Below the pieces are notes generated by a model, which made no database searches, had not been told where the DNA came from, and worked only from the letters and a program-made list of their open reading frames with translations. Shown here one piece after another: positions 8,191 to 17,079 of a stretch of DNA of 51,330 bases (position 1 is its first letter; each line of letters starts with the position of its first letter). The stretch covers positions 1 to 51,330 of the forward strand of contig JACRCQ010000033.1 in NCBI GenBank assembly GCA_016218915.1, given 5' to 3'. The stretch is from Deltaproteobacteria bacterium. Its GTDB lineage: Bacteria; Myxococcota_A; Polyangia; Polyangiales; Polyangiaceae. The translations under genes and the position numbers were made by a program.

Positions 8191-10719
8191 ATGAAGCTCC
8201 GGTACACGCTCCCCTTGGGCAGCCTCGTCGCGTCGCTCCTCGCCACGCAGAATGCAAACGCTCACCCGGTGACGGTGGATGGAAGCGCCGCGGATTGGCT
8301 CGCGCGTGCTCCCAACGCGGACAACCTGGGACTGATCGCCCGCGACGCTGCAAAGGCGGGCGAGTACGTCTGGCGCGATGTCGCCAATGACGCGCGGACC
8401 GACATCGCCTCTCCGGAGATCATCGCGGAGATGACCGGGGTTCAGATCACCGGGACGCCGACCGGCTTCGCGGTGCTCATTCGAAATGTGCCCGGCGCGA
8501 TCCAGGTCGGAAAGCCTATCCAGGTGCAGCTCGCGATCGACCTGGATCGTGTGGCCGGAAGCGGCAACGACTTCATGGCCGCGTTCGCGGATACCAAGGT
8601 CAGTGACGCGGCTCGATGGGAATTCCTTGTCATGACCCTGTTCGGCTCCGGCGGGCAGGCGACCGTGCTCGACAAGACCTACGCCAACGTGGCTTCCGCA
8701 CAGGCAGCCGCCGGCCCCAACGGGGTGGAGCTGTTCGTGCCCTGGAGCGCAGTGGGCCTGAACGCTCCTCCCACGAACCCGATACGCTTCTCTCTCGCCA
8801 CGTTCCGCGCGGAGGCCAACGACCTCACGGTCGACATCGGGGGGCCGAGCTTTTCGAACGCGATCGACGCAGTGACCGACTACGGTGATCCGCGGGTGAC
8901 GGGCTACCCGAACACGTTCGTGGAGGTGCAGGACTTGATCCTGGACTACTACTTCGACGTGTTCTTCAACGCCCAGGGCGAGGTCTACGCACCTGTCGTG
9001 GTCCAGCGCTTCCTGGCAGCTCCTGGCACAGGCGGGAGCGGCGAGTGGATCACCATCCGCAACGTCAGCCCGATCTCCCTGCCCCTGGACGCGTTCAAGC
9101 TCGGCGACGAGGAGACACCGGATCAGGCCGAAGGGATGAAGCGGTTTCCGATCGGAGCGACGCTCGCTGCAGGAGCAAGCTACGTGGTTGCGGCGAGCGC
9201 TCAGACGTACCAGACCTACTTCGCAGGGCTTCCGGATGCGGAGCTGGGGGCGACGGTGGTGTCGGTTCCCAAGATGGCTGACTTCAGCGTCTGGGCCACG
9301 GGGTCGATTGCCCTCGCCAACACTGGAGACGAGGTGCTGGTGCTCGATGGCTCCAACACGATTCTCGACATTGCCACCTACGGCAACGTCACCTATCCGG
9401 GGATCGTCACCAAGACGCCGGCTCCGGCCTCGAATGTGGTGCTGACCCGGGACGGAACCTCGAGCGATACGGATGACTGCCAGGTCGACTTCTCCGCATC
9501 GGTCATTTGCACCGACGACGCGGCGTGCGGCTCCCCGTGCAAGCAGTGCGTCGGCAACGCCTGCGTCAACAAGGCGCAAGGCTCTCCCTGCGCGGATGCT
9601 GATCTGTGTAACGGAAACGAGACCTGCGACGCCCAGGGCGCATGCACCGTTGGAGTCCCGCTCGTGTGCGACGACAACAACGTCTGCACATCGGACTCAT
9701 GCCAGGCTGCCTCGGGCTGCGTGCACCAGAATGTCCCTGGCGCCTGCAGCGACGGGAGCGCGTGCACGAGCGGCGACGTCTGCCAGGGTGGCGTGTGCGT
9801 CGGCACCCTGCTGGATTGCGGCGACAGCAATCCTTGCACGGATGACGCCTGCGATGTGGTGCTGGGGTGCCAGCACAACAACAACACTGCGACGTGCGAC
9901 GATGGATTGTACTGCAACGGCGCGGACACCTGTCAGGCCGGCGCATGCGCGCAGCACGCTGGCGATCCCTGTCCTGGTCCGGATGGAGACGGCAACTGCG
10001 CGGAGTCGTGCGACGAGTCGGCCAACAGCTGCAATGCGTTCGACCCCAACGGGTCTCTGTGCCTGTCCGGGACCTGCCAGAACGGCGTTTGCCAGGGCAC
10101 GGGAGGCTCTGGCGGCTCAGGCGGCGCAGCAGGGGCCGGGGGTGCAGCGGGCTCGGCAGGGAGCGGCGGAACAGGGGGCTCTGGGGGCGTTGCGGGCGCC
10201 GCAGGAAACGGTGGCGCTGGCGCCGCGGGAGCTGGAGGCATCGCAGGCTCCGCTGGTGCGGGCGGCGACGGTGGTATGGCCGGCGCTGCGGGAACCGGCG
10301 GCGATGGCGGCATGGCCGGCGCAGCAGGGACCGGCGGCGATGGCGGCATGGCCGGCGCTGCAGGAACCGGCGGTATTGCAGGCGCTGCTGGGCAGGCTGG
10401 CAGCGCAACGGGTGGCGCTGGCGGTGCAGCAGGCGCTTCGACAGGTGGCGCGTCAGGACAAGGCGGCGGAGCCGGATCCCCCGCAGGTGGCGGAGCAGGA
10501 AAGGCTGGGGCCGCAGGGGCTTCTGCGGGCAGCGGTGGCGCCAAGGACGCCGGGGCTGGCGACTCTGGTACTGCCGTTCCGGCACCGCTGGAGACCGACA
10601 GCGACAGCGGGTGCGGGTGCAGGACCGCTGGCTCGCAGCCGAGCTCGGGCGCATCCACTCTCTGGGGCGCGCTCGCAGCGTTGACGGTCATGCGACTGCG
10701 CCGACGCAAGCGCTCCTGA
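8191..10719 (+). CDS. MYXO-CTERM cell-surface protein with lamin-tail-like and Cys-rich domains
   Basis: This 842-residue exported protein begins with a signal peptide (Lys-Arg n-region, hydrophobic core, cleavage near NANA-HP at about 21). Residues 22-240 form a beta-rich domain of unknown function. A lamin-tail-like domain follows (GEWITIRNVSPISLPLDAF near 285). Residues 430-630 contain repeated disulfide-rich modules of the CNGNETCDAQGAC type. A flexible Gly/Ala/Ser linker (about 635-795) includes three tandem 12-residue copies of GGDGGMAGAAGT. The end has GCGCR, a hydrophobic stretch and RRRKRS, the layout of MYXO-CTERM sorting tails that are processed and anchored at the myxobacterial surface. 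The role is probably structural or adhesive; no enzyme motif is seen. Confidence 0.88.
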   Translation: MKLRYTLPLGSLVASLLATQNANAHPVTVDGSAADWLARAPNADNLGLIARDAAKAGEYVWRDVANDARTDIASPEIIAEMTGVQITGTPTGFAVLIRNVPGAIQVGKPIQVQLAIDLDRVAGSGNDFMAAFADTKVSDAARWEFLVMTLFGSGGQATVLDKTYANVASAQAAAGPNGVELFVPWSAVGLNAPPTNPIRFSLATFRAEANDLTVDIGGPSFSNAIDAVTDYGDPRVTGYPNTFVEVQDLILDYYFDVFFNAQGEVYAPVVVQRFLAAPGTGGSGEWITIRNVSPISLPLDAFKLGDEETPDQAEGMKRFPIGATLAAGASYVVAASAQTYQTYFAGLPDAELGATVVSVPKMADFSVWATGSIALANTGDEVLVLDGSNTILDIATYGNVTYPGIVTKTPAPASNVVLTRDGTSSDTDDCQVDFSASVICTDDAACGSPCKQCVGNACVNKAQGSPCADADLCNGNETCDAQGACTVGVPLVCDDNNVCTSDSCQAASGCVHQNVPGACSDGSACTSGDVCQGGVCVGTLLDCGDSNPCTDDACDVVLGCQHNNNTATCDDGLYCNGADTCQAGACAQHAGDPCPGPDGDGNCAESCDESANSCNAFDPNGSLCLSGTCQNGVCQGTGGSGGSGGAAGAGGAAGSAGSGGTGGSGGVAGAAGNGGAGAAGAGGIAGSAGAGGDGGMAGAAGTGGDGGMAGAAGTGGDGGMAGAAGTGGIAGAAGQAGSATGGAGGAAGASTGGASGQGGGAGSPAGGGAGKAGAAGASAGSGGAKDAGAGDSGTAVPAPLETDSDSGCGCRTAGSQPSSGASTLWGALAALTVMRLRRRKRS
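10261..10368 (+). repeat. Three tandem 36-bp units in the Gly/Ala linker
   Basis: Units at 10261-10296, 10297-10332 and 10333-10368 each encode GGDGGMAGAAGT and differ by a few mostly third-position bases. They lie inside the surface protein linker and could vary in copy number by slippage or recombination. Confidence 0.85.
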
Positions 10720-10774
10720 TCGGCGCCGCGGTCGGAGCCAGCGCCCGTTCCACCCTTCCCGCAAAGCCAATCGA

Positions 10775-11026
10775 CTACGAATACAGCGCGATCACCGTGC
10801 TCAGGGCCCAGCCGAGAAACCCCGCGCTCCCTGCGACCACGAACGCAGGCTCCACTGCAGCGCGCCACGCACGCGCGAGCCCGTGCATCCACTCGGCCTC
10901 GGGCTTGCGCGCACATCGCACGAACATCGCCCTGGCCCGGCGCTGGATGCGTTGATCCGCTGCCGCTTCGAGCTCACACGACCCGAGCGCTGCAAGCTCA
11001 TCCATGAGCTGATCCTGCTTGTTCAT
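10775..11026 (-). CDS. Small single-pass membrane protein, putative anti-sigma partner
   Basis: This 83-residue protein has an alpha-helical, charged N-terminal region and one C-terminal transmembrane segment (about residues 58-80, AFVVAGSAGFLGWALSTVIAL). Its ATG at 11026 overlaps the TGA of the upstream ECF sigma factor gene (ATGA), so translation is coupled. Position and topology suggest a sigma-binding regulator. It has no HxxxCxxC zinc motif, and its cytosolic part is shorter than a typical anti-sigma domain. The function is therefore inferred from context only. The gene converges on the MYXO-CTERM gene, 55 bases away. Confidence 0.7.
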   Translation of the reverse strand: MNKQDQLMDELAALGSCELEAAADQRIQRRARAMFVRCARKPEAEWMHGLARAWRAAVEPAFVVAGSAGFLGWALSTVIALYS

Positions 11027-11601
11027 CGTTCGCCTCCGTGATGCGGGCGATCGCCCACCCGTTCGGCCAGCATGGTCCTGGCCCGCTCGAGTCGTTTGCG
11101 CACAGCCTCGGGCCGGATGCCCAGGATCCTGGCGACGGCAATCGGCTCCAAATGCTCGATCACCACGAGCACGAGCACCTCGCGGTAGTCGATGGGCAGC
11201 TCGAGCAGCGCGAGCTCCAGCCGCTGCTGCGTCTCGTTGGCCGAGGTCAGGTCAAAGGGTGTCGTGTACGTGGCCTGGCTCTCCCAGAAGCTCATCGTGT
11301 GCAGCCGATCCGCGCCGGTCATCGCGGAGCGGACGTGGCTCAAGAACAGGTTGCGCGCGACCGTGAACAGCCAGGCCCCCAGATCGGTATCGTCATCGAG
11401 CTGCGAGGCGTGCTGGGCGAGCCGAAGCCAGGTTTCCTGGAGCAGGTCCTCGGCCAGCTCGCGACGGCGTGCCATGCGCGCCAGGTAGCCGTAGAGCCGG
11501 GAGCGGTACTGCTCGTAGGCGCGGTCGAACGCAGCGGCCTCGCCACGCTTCAGTCCGCCGATCAGGTCGTCGCCAGGGCCCACGAGGCGATCAACGCACA
11601 A
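11023..11601 (-). CDS. ECF-type RNA polymerase sigma factor
   Basis: This sigma70-family protein of about 190 residues has the two ECF regions. Sigma-2 spans about residues 23-95, with ELAEDLLQETWLRL followed by AWLFTVARNLFLSHVR for -10 recognition. Sigma-4 spans about 130-180, with LPIDYREVLVLVVIEHL and a helix-turn-helix ending in EAVRKRLERARTML. The start is uncertain: 11601 is TTG, and GTG at 11583 is an alternative; neither has a ribosome site. The downstream membrane protein gene overlaps its stop. A strong palindrome at 11645-11676, between this gene and the divergent gene at 11718, is a likely control site, possibly for autoregulation. Confidence 0.93.
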   Translation of the reverse strand: MCVDRLVGPGDDLIGGLKRGEAAAFDRAYEQYRSRLYGYLARMARRRELAEDLLQETWLRLAQHASQLDDDTDLGAWLFTVARNLFLSHVRSAMTGADRLHTMSFWESQATYTTPFDLTSANETQQRLELALLELPIDYREVLVLVVIEHLEPIAVARILGIRPEAVRKRLERARTMLAERVGDRPHHGGER

Positions 11602-11610
11602 AGACAGGGG

Positions 11611-11676
11611 GCGTGACAGATTTCTTGCGAAGAGCGCTGAAGGTTGTCACGCGGCCCGGCCTCGGGCGTTGTGACA
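11611..11676. promoter_or_regulatory. TGTCAC/GTGACA palindromes between divergent sigma-factor and membrane-protein genes
   Basis: The region holds GCGTGACA (11611-11618), TGTCACGC (11645-11652) and GTGACA (11671-11676). The last two frame a symmetric dyad: TGTCAC, 3 bases, GCCCG, 4-base loop, CGGGC, 3 bases, GTGACA. The symmetry and its place between divergent starts suggest an operator or sigma-dependent promoter element. TGTCA-type -35 sequences are known for some ECF groups, but no matching -10 was identified. Confidence 0.5.
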
Positions 11677-11717
11677 GGCAGAGCCTGGAGCGGGTCGCGC
11701 TCCCAAGGAGACTGGCC

Positions 11718-12077
11718 ATGATGAACTTCATTCGCGAAGGCGGATTCCCGATGTTTGCCATCCTGATCTTTGGCGCCATCCTGCTGGTGGCCTGCGGATC
11801 GTTTGCGTGGCGACCGGATCCGCGACGGGTCGAGACGATCCGGGCGCTGTCCAAGGTGCTGGTGTTCTCGACCCTGACCGGCGTGGCTTCGGACATCTCC
11901 GCGGTGATGCACCACGTGCCAGGCAACCCGGAGTGGGCGCACAGCCCGGAGCTTCACTTGATCGTCATGGTCGGGCTGGGCGAATCCATGGCGCCGGCGA
12001 TTCTGGGCACAGCGTTCCTGACCGTGGCCTGGTTGATCATGGCCCTCGGGTTCCGGCGACTGGCGCGGCAGATGTAG
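11718..12077 (+). CDS. Small three-helix membrane protein
   Basis: This 119-residue protein starts at ATG 11718, seven bases after AAGGAG (11705-11710); a second ATG follows at 11721. Three hydrophobic segments are visible at about residues 10-30, 43-65 and 88-112. The first (GGFPMFAILIFGAILL) resembles the N-terminal helix of MotA/TolQ/ExbB proteins, but the protein is too short and lacks their proton-channel helices. It is transcribed away from the ECF sigma gene across a shared palindromic region, so it may belong to the same regulon. The function is unknown. Confidence 0.75.
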   Translation: MMNFIREGGFPMFAILIFGAILLVACGSFAWRPDPRRVETIRALSKVLVFSTLTGVASDISAVMHHVPGNPEWAHSPELHLIVMVGLGESMAPAILGTAFLTVAWLIMALGFRRLARQM

Positions 12078-12140
12078 CCGATTCGGGCCGCCCACGGCGC
12101 GCGGAGCCGCGACCGTCAGAGGCTACTCTGTTGACGGACT

Positions 12141-12365
12141 TTTTAATCACCTCCCCCGCCTCGCTTCGCTCGGCACCCCCTCCGCACGCCCGCCGATTCG
12201 TCGATGCAAACCCGGGGAGTCCAAGCAGTCGGGCGGCGGAGGGGGTAGGAAGATCGAAGCGGTTCCCGCTCTGGCCCCCTCCGGCTGCCGCATTGGGTGA
12301 TCCTTGGGATGCGGCAGATCCGGAGGGGGCGGGGCGCGAAGCGCCCGGGGGAGGTGATCAATTTA
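12141..12365. repeat. Cloverleaf-like palindromic intergenic element
   Basis: No gene is seen in 12078-12471. Instead there is a nested inverted-repeat element. Outer arms TAATCACCTCCCCCG (12144-12158) and its near complement (12346-12360) close the structure. Inside are two hairpins. One pairs ACCCCCTCCG (12175-12184) with CGGAGGGGGT (12237-12246) and extends through CGCCCG/CGGGCG. The other pairs 12274-12293 with 12309-12330 in a 20-bp stem with one 2-base bulge. The two stems share CCCCCTCCG/CGGAGGGGG blocks, so alternative pairing is possible. It could be a miniature mobile repeat or a structured RNA. Confidence 0.7.
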
Positions 12366-12471
12366 GGGAGTGCTCCGTGCTTGACGGGGGTAATGAGACA
12401 GCCTCGTCAGCGAGCGCGTCGTAGCTCGGGGTGCCGCCCACTCGCTCACGCTCGCGGCTCCACGCCCGGCC

Positions 12472-12786
12472 CTACTTCCCCCTGGTCTTACCCGTGCGAA
12501 GCCACTCTTGCCACGCGTTGGAGCTGCGCCCCTGATGCGAGATCAGCGCTGCCGACACGTACTCGGCCACGCTCGGGTCCACCAGCATCGGCACGCCCTG
12601 CTGCCAGCCCGCGATCATCGCCAATGCGCGATCGAACGTGGTGGCGCTCTTCGGCTCCGCGGAGTCCTCGTCGTCGAGCAGATGCACGACGCCCTCGTCC
12701 TCCTTGGTCACCAGATAGTGACCCTCGGAAACCGCATCCACACATCTCGACTCGCCGTCGAATCCGACTCGAAAGACAATTGCCAT
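12472..12786 (-). CDS. Small hypothetical protein
   Basis: This 104-residue soluble protein has no recognised domain. ATG 12786 is chosen because GGGAG lies nine bases upstream; the ATG at 12795 would sit directly against that ribosome site. The N-terminal half looks beta-rich (AIVFRVGFDGESRCVDAV) with an acidic patch (EDEGVVHLLDDEDSAEP). The C-terminal half is helical. No signal peptide or membrane segment is seen. It lies divergent to the metallopeptidase gene. The function is unknown. Confidence 0.65.
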   Translation of the reverse strand: MAIVFRVGFDGESRCVDAVSEGHYLVTKEDEGVVHLLDDEDSAEPKSATTFDRALAMIAGWQQGVPMLVDPSVAEYVSAALISHQGRSSNAWQEWLRTGKTRGK

Positions 12787-12979
12787 GGGACTCATCTCCC
12801 ATAGCTCGAAAGGCAGGGCGCGTCCTGCCTTTCCTGGGCCCTGGGCGGATGCGTCGGCTACGCCGCCTCGAATCAGGATCTTGACGTGTGAGGCCTTACC
12901 GGATCAGATGCGGGAGGCGGCACTTTGCCGACATGCCCAGGTCAGCGCGGGCAGGTTCGGAAGCGCCCCCAGGAGACGA

Positions 12980-15010
12980 ATGTTCGCCCCCGAATTTCCG
13001 CTGATGCGCGATGGCACCGACATCGTGCTCAATGGCCTGACGTACCGGCTTGCGATCCTGGGAACGCAGGAGACCGAGTTCCTTGCGCCTCGTGCGCTCA
13101 GCGACGGCCGCAATCTGCAAAGCGGCGATCTCCAGGCGTTCCGCAAGGTAGTCGAGCTGCTCGAAGAGCTGGCCCAGACCGTCAACTCCCTCAACGAGCG
13201 TCTGCTCGATCGGTGCGATGGGCTCACCAACCGCGCACTGTCGCTGCTGCTCGGCTCGCCGAGCGTATCGCCTGCGTTCAAGCGCGCGCTGCAGCCGTAC
13301 ATGTTCGGCCTGCTCAAGCACGGCTGCAACGTGCTGACCGAGCGCGGAAGCGTGATCGTGCCTCCCATGCCTCGCGCGTCGTTCGAGCGCGAGGTCCAGA
13401 GCCTCCCCGCAGCAGAGCGCGGTCGAGTCTCGTGGAGCTGCGTGCTCGACAACGTATTCGACCCGGTACCCCTCGCCACGCAAGGCTTCTACCTGTTCGA
13501 GTCCGACGAGGACCACGCGCGCTTCGAAGCAAGCCTCGGCCCGGAGTACGCCGAAACCTGCGACAAGCTCAGGGCGCTGTTCAACCAGGCGATCGAGGAA
13601 CCGGCATCGATCACGGCAGAGCATTGGGACACGCTCGATCGCCTGAGCCAGAAGGCGATCGATCTGCAGAAGGCGCCCATCGAGGCTGCGCTCGAGAGCG
13701 GGCCCGAAGCGGTCCGTGGCGTCGCCACGCGCGTGCGGATGACCTGCGACGCCGAGGGGCACCTGTCGGTGCGCGCGACCCACTACGCCAAGGAGTTCGC
13801 TGCGGAGCTGGGCGAGTGCTCGCGGCTTCTGCTGGCCATGCGCGATGCTGCCCCGTCCTGGGCCACCGAGCTTCGCGCGGTGCTCGAGGATCTTGCCGCG
13901 TGGTGCCTCGACGGCACGGAGCAAGAGTCCTGGGGAGAATCGCGCCCGCTGTGGGTTGCAGCGGACGACGCGGACAACCTGATCGACGTGAACCTGACCT
14001 TTGAGGAGAAGGTATCGCGCATCGGCTCCAAGGGCGGGCTGCAGCTTCTGGCGTGCTCGTTCGACAGCGTCCCCGAGGCGCTGCGCGAGGTGTACGCCTC
14101 GGTGCGGGAGCAGGCCCGCAGGCAGAACCTCAACATCGTCTTCCTTCGCCAGCTCGTGGTGGGTGGGGGCGCGAGCAACTACACGCTGGCAGGAGAGAAG
14201 CTGCCGGATCCGGCAGGACGTCCGCGCTACAAGGTGATGATCTTCACCAACACCACGCGCACGGCCATGGTTCTGTGCAATGCGCCGCTGATCGCGAGCG
14301 CGACCGATTGGCCCATGGACGATCTGGATCGCATGGCTGACTCGGCCAAGCTCGGGGTGCTGTTCCACGAGTATGGCCACACCCTGGGCGACTATGCGGA
14401 GTTCCTCGGGGATCTCGGCGGAAGCGTCGAAGAGACCAACGCCGAGGCAAGCGCGATCTACCAGACCTGCCGTCTCGCTCCGGACCACCTCGAGCCGGTC
14501 GTGGTGCTCGAGGCGTGCTGGACCCCGGTTCGAAGGGCGATGCAGGGCCCCACCGAGTCGCACAGCCATGCCAACATCGTGCTGTTCGACGAGCTGCTCA
14601 AGGCAGGGGCCGTGCGCGTGGAGGACAACGGCAAGCGCAAGCTGGTGCGCGCGATCGACATCGACTGCGCGGTCGACGTGGCTTGGGGGATCGCCCAGCG
14701 CATGCGCCTTTGGGAGGTCGGCATCCCGATCGAGCGTCAGACACCGCTGATCGAGCCGTTTGCTCCGGAGGACCGCGGCCAGGACGAGCGTGTGGCCAGG
14801 GCGCGAAGGCGCTACGTGGAATCGCTTGCGGAAGCCGAGCGAGCATCGCTTCGCCAGGCGGTGGTCGAAGAATGCCGGGCGTACTTCGCGATCGAGCGGC
14901 TGTACGAGGTGTCGCGTCCGTTGCAGGAAGTGATCGCGACCATGCCTGGCTTCCAGGCGGTATCCGTGGTGCCCACGGATCGAAGGTTCGGGTTGCTGCT
15001 GCAGCGTTGA
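12980..15010 (+). CDS. HEXXH zinc metallopeptidase, M49 (dipeptidyl-peptidase III)-like
   Basis: This 676-residue protein carries a zinc site HEYGH at residues 463-467, followed after 16 residues by EETNAE (484-489), whose first glutamates are likely third ligands. The HE..H plus EE..AE arrangement resembles bacterial dipeptidyl-peptidase III-family (M49) proteins. Similarity elsewhere could not be judged, so another gluzincin family is possible. ATG 12980 follows AGGAG (12971-12975) by four bases. No signal peptide is seen, so the enzyme is probably cytosolic. The next gene, 56 bases downstream on the same strand, is a radical SAM enzyme; a peptidase beside a peptide-modifying class of enzyme is notable. 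A short CCGGG/CCCGG inverted repeat separates the two. Confidence 0.8.
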   Translation: MFAPEFPLMRDGTDIVLNGLTYRLAILGTQETEFLAPRALSDGRNLQSGDLQAFRKVVELLEELAQTVNSLNERLLDRCDGLTNRALSLLLGSPSVSPAFKRALQPYMFGLLKHGCNVLTERGSVIVPPMPRASFEREVQSLPAAERGRVSWSCVLDNVFDPVPLATQGFYLFESDEDHARFEASLGPEYAETCDKLRALFNQAIEEPASITAEHWDTLDRLSQKAIDLQKAPIEAALESGPEAVRGVATRVRMTCDAEGHLSVRATHYAKEFAAELGECSRLLLAMRDAAPSWATELRAVLEDLAAWCLDGTEQESWGESRPLWVAADDADNLIDVNLTFEEKVSRIGSKGGLQLLACSFDSVPEALREVYASVREQARRQNLNIVFLRQLVVGGGASNYTLAGEKLPDPAGRPRYKVMIFTNTTRTAMVLCNAPLIASATDWPMDDLDRMADSAKLGVLFHEYGHTLGDYAEFLGDLGGSVEETNAEASAIYQTCRLAPDHLEPVVVLEACWTPVRRAMQGPTESHSHANIVLFDELLKAGAVRVEDNGKRKLVRAIDIDCAVDVAWGIAQRMRLWEVGIPIERQTPLIEPFAPEDRGQDERVARARRRYVESLAEAERASLRQAVVEECRAYFAIERLYEVSRPLQEVIATMPGFQAVSVVPTDRRFGLLLQR

Positions 15011-15066
15011 CCCGGGACTGCCAGCCCGGATCGTGGTTCAATACGGCGCTGAAAGGGGAGTCGTCC

Positions 15067-17073
15067 ATGCGCGTGCTGCTCGTTGGTGCTGAACTGGAGG
15101 AGAACCTCGCGACCCGCTACCTCGCTGCGAGCCTCGAGCGCGCAGGTCACCAGGTCTGCCTCGCGCCCTTTGGGGACAAGGCGGATGCCGATCGGGTGGC
15201 CGAGCTGGTGCGATGCCAGACCCCGGGGCTCGTCGGCTTGTCCATGACCTTCCAGCGTCGCGCGCACGAGTTCGGCGCGCTCGCCAACACGCTGCGAGCC
15301 CAGGGATTTTCCGGGCACATCACGTGCGGTGGCCACTTCCCGACCTTTGCCTGGAAGGCCCTGCTGCAACGATACCCGTCGATCGACACGGCCGTGCGTC
15401 ACGAGGGCGAGCATGCGATCGTGGAGCTGTGCGAGGCTCTTGGGGCAGCGTCGCCCGCAGCCGCCTTCCCTTCGCTTGCCGGGCTGGCATGGCGCACCGA
15501 CGATGCGACGGTTCAGGCCAATCCTGCGCGGGCGCTGCACCTGGATCTGGACAGCCTGCCGTTCCCCAAGCGCACGGGCGATCCGCAGGTGCACCTCGGG
15601 ATCCCCACGGCGTTCCTCGTGGGCAGCCGCGGATGCTACGGCCACTGCGCCTTCTGCTGCATCCACGCGTACATCGCCGACGCGGGCGGCCCCAAGTACC
15701 GCGCGCGCTCCACGGACAACATCGCCGACGAGATCGCGGAGCTTCGGAGCAAGCGCGGCGCGCGCATGTTCGTGTTCCACGACGACGACTTCTTCACGCG
15801 GGACCATGCCCGCGATCTAGCGCGCGTGCGATCGCTTCGCGACTCGCTGCGACGACGCGGCGTGCGCGACATCGCCCTGGTGGTCAAGGCGCGCCCTGAC
15901 GACGTGGACACCGAGGTCTTCGGCGTGCTGCAGGAGATCGGCCTGCTGCGCATCTACCTTGGGATCGAGGCAGGATGCACGCAGGGGCTCAAGACCCTCG
16001 GACGAAGCGTGGACCTGGAGACCAACCGGCGATCGCTCGCGGTCATGCGCGAGATGAACGTCTACACCTGCTACAACATGCTGATCTTCGACCCGGACAG
16101 CACGCCCGCGTCGTTGCGCGCGAGCCTCGACTTCTGGGAGCAGTACGCGGAGATCCCCATGAACTTCTGTCGGACAGAGGTGTACGTGGGGACGCCTCTG
16201 ATGCGTCGGCTCGCGCGAGAAGGGCGGTTGATCGGCGACGAGTTCGGCTGGGACTACGAGATCTCGAATCCTGCGGCGGAGCGTACGCTGCGCGTGTTCG
16301 CCCGGGCGTTCATGGACCGGAACTTCCGCGCCAATGGCCTGATGAACACCAACCTCGGCCTCGGCTACCACCTGCAGCTGCTCAAGCAGTTCTACCCCTA
16401 CGGCTTCTCGCCTGCGCTTCGGGAAGACACGCTCGACGTCCTGCGCAGCGTCAACCTCGACTGCATCTCCCGCATGCGTCGCATCGTGGACTTCTGCGAT
16501 TCGCCTGCTGGCAGCAACCCTGATGCGCTCGAGGAGTTCACGTGCCGCTTGACCGAAGAGACCGAGGCTGCCAACGAGCAGCTCGAGGAGCGGGTGAATG
16601 CGGGCACGGCGAGGATCATGGCTGCTGCAAGGGAGCGCCGCACCCAGGGTGCACCGCTGTGGAAGTCGGTCGCTGCTGCGACGCTCGCGCTGACTCCCCT
16701 CGCCTGCCCGAGCCAGCAGGTGAACTACCCGCCGCCGGATCCTGTGCCTCCACCTGATCCGCCGCCGCCTCCCACAGGCGTGCTGGTAGTGGAAGACGCG
16801 GGTGGTCCGTACTCGCAACCTCCGCCCGACTACACCAACTACCCTCCGCCCGATCCACCGCCGCCTCCCACAGGCTATCCGCGGCCGACGGCCATCCCTC
16901 CGATGGATCCACCGCCGCCACCGGATCCGCTGCCTCCTCCCCGCCTGGACGGGGGCACGCGACCACGGCCCAGGCCGCACCCCACGCACCGTCCTCCTCC
17001 ACCTCCGCCGCCGGATCCGTTGCCCTACCCGCACCAGACACCGACCGATCCGGACAAGCCCTTCAACCACTGA
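15067..17073 (+). CDS. B12-binding domain radical SAM protein with proline-rich C-terminal tail
   Basis: This 668-residue protein begins at ATG 15067, six bases after GGGGAG. Residues 1-130 resemble a cobalamin-binding Rossmann domain (MRVLLVGAELEENLATRYLA). The radical SAM core follows, with the cluster motif C190-x3-C194-x2-C197 (CYGHCAFC), a GGxP-like stretch absent, and LGIEAG near 299. The catalytic part ends around 530. The tail is unusual: a hydrophobic stretch ending in LACPSQ (Cys547), then about 115 residues dominated by PPPDP and PPPPP. Family members methylate or rearrange unactivated carbons of varied substrates; the substrate here is unknown. The GT-C-like gene starts six bases after the stop, so the two are co-transcribed. 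Confidence 0.88.
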   Translation: MRVLLVGAELEENLATRYLAASLERAGHQVCLAPFGDKADADRVAELVRCQTPGLVGLSMTFQRRAHEFGALANTLRAQGFSGHITCGGHFPTFAWKALLQRYPSIDTAVRHEGEHAIVELCEALGAASPAAAFPSLAGLAWRTDDATVQANPARALHLDLDSLPFPKRTGDPQVHLGIPTAFLVGSRGCYGHCAFCCIHAYIADAGGPKYRARSTDNIADEIAELRSKRGARMFVFHDDDFFTRDHARDLARVRSLRDSLRRRGVRDIALVVKARPDDVDTEVFGVLQEIGLLRIYLGIEAGCTQGLKTLGRSVDLETNRRSLAVMREMNVYTCYNMLIFDPDSTPASLRASLDFWEQYAEIPMNFCRTEVYVGTPLMRRLAREGRLIGDEFGWDYEISNPAAERTLRVFARAFMDRNFRANGLMNTNLGLGYHLQLLKQFYPYGFSPALREDTLDVLRSVNLDCISRMRRIVDFCDSPAGSNPDALEEFTCRLTEETEAANEQLEERVNAGTARIMAAARERRTQGAPLWKSVAAATLALTPLACPSQQVNYPPPDPVPPPDPPPPPTGVLVVEDAGGPYSQPPPDYTNYPPPDPPPPPTGYPRPTAIPPMDPPPPPDPLPPPRLDGGTRPRPRPHPTHRPPPPPPPDPLPYPHQTPTDPDKPFNH

Positions 17074-17079
17074 GCGAGC

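Noticed and set aside
8155..9579. 474-codon minus-strand frame
   Set aside because: Antisense to the signal-peptide-bearing MYXO-CTERM protein.
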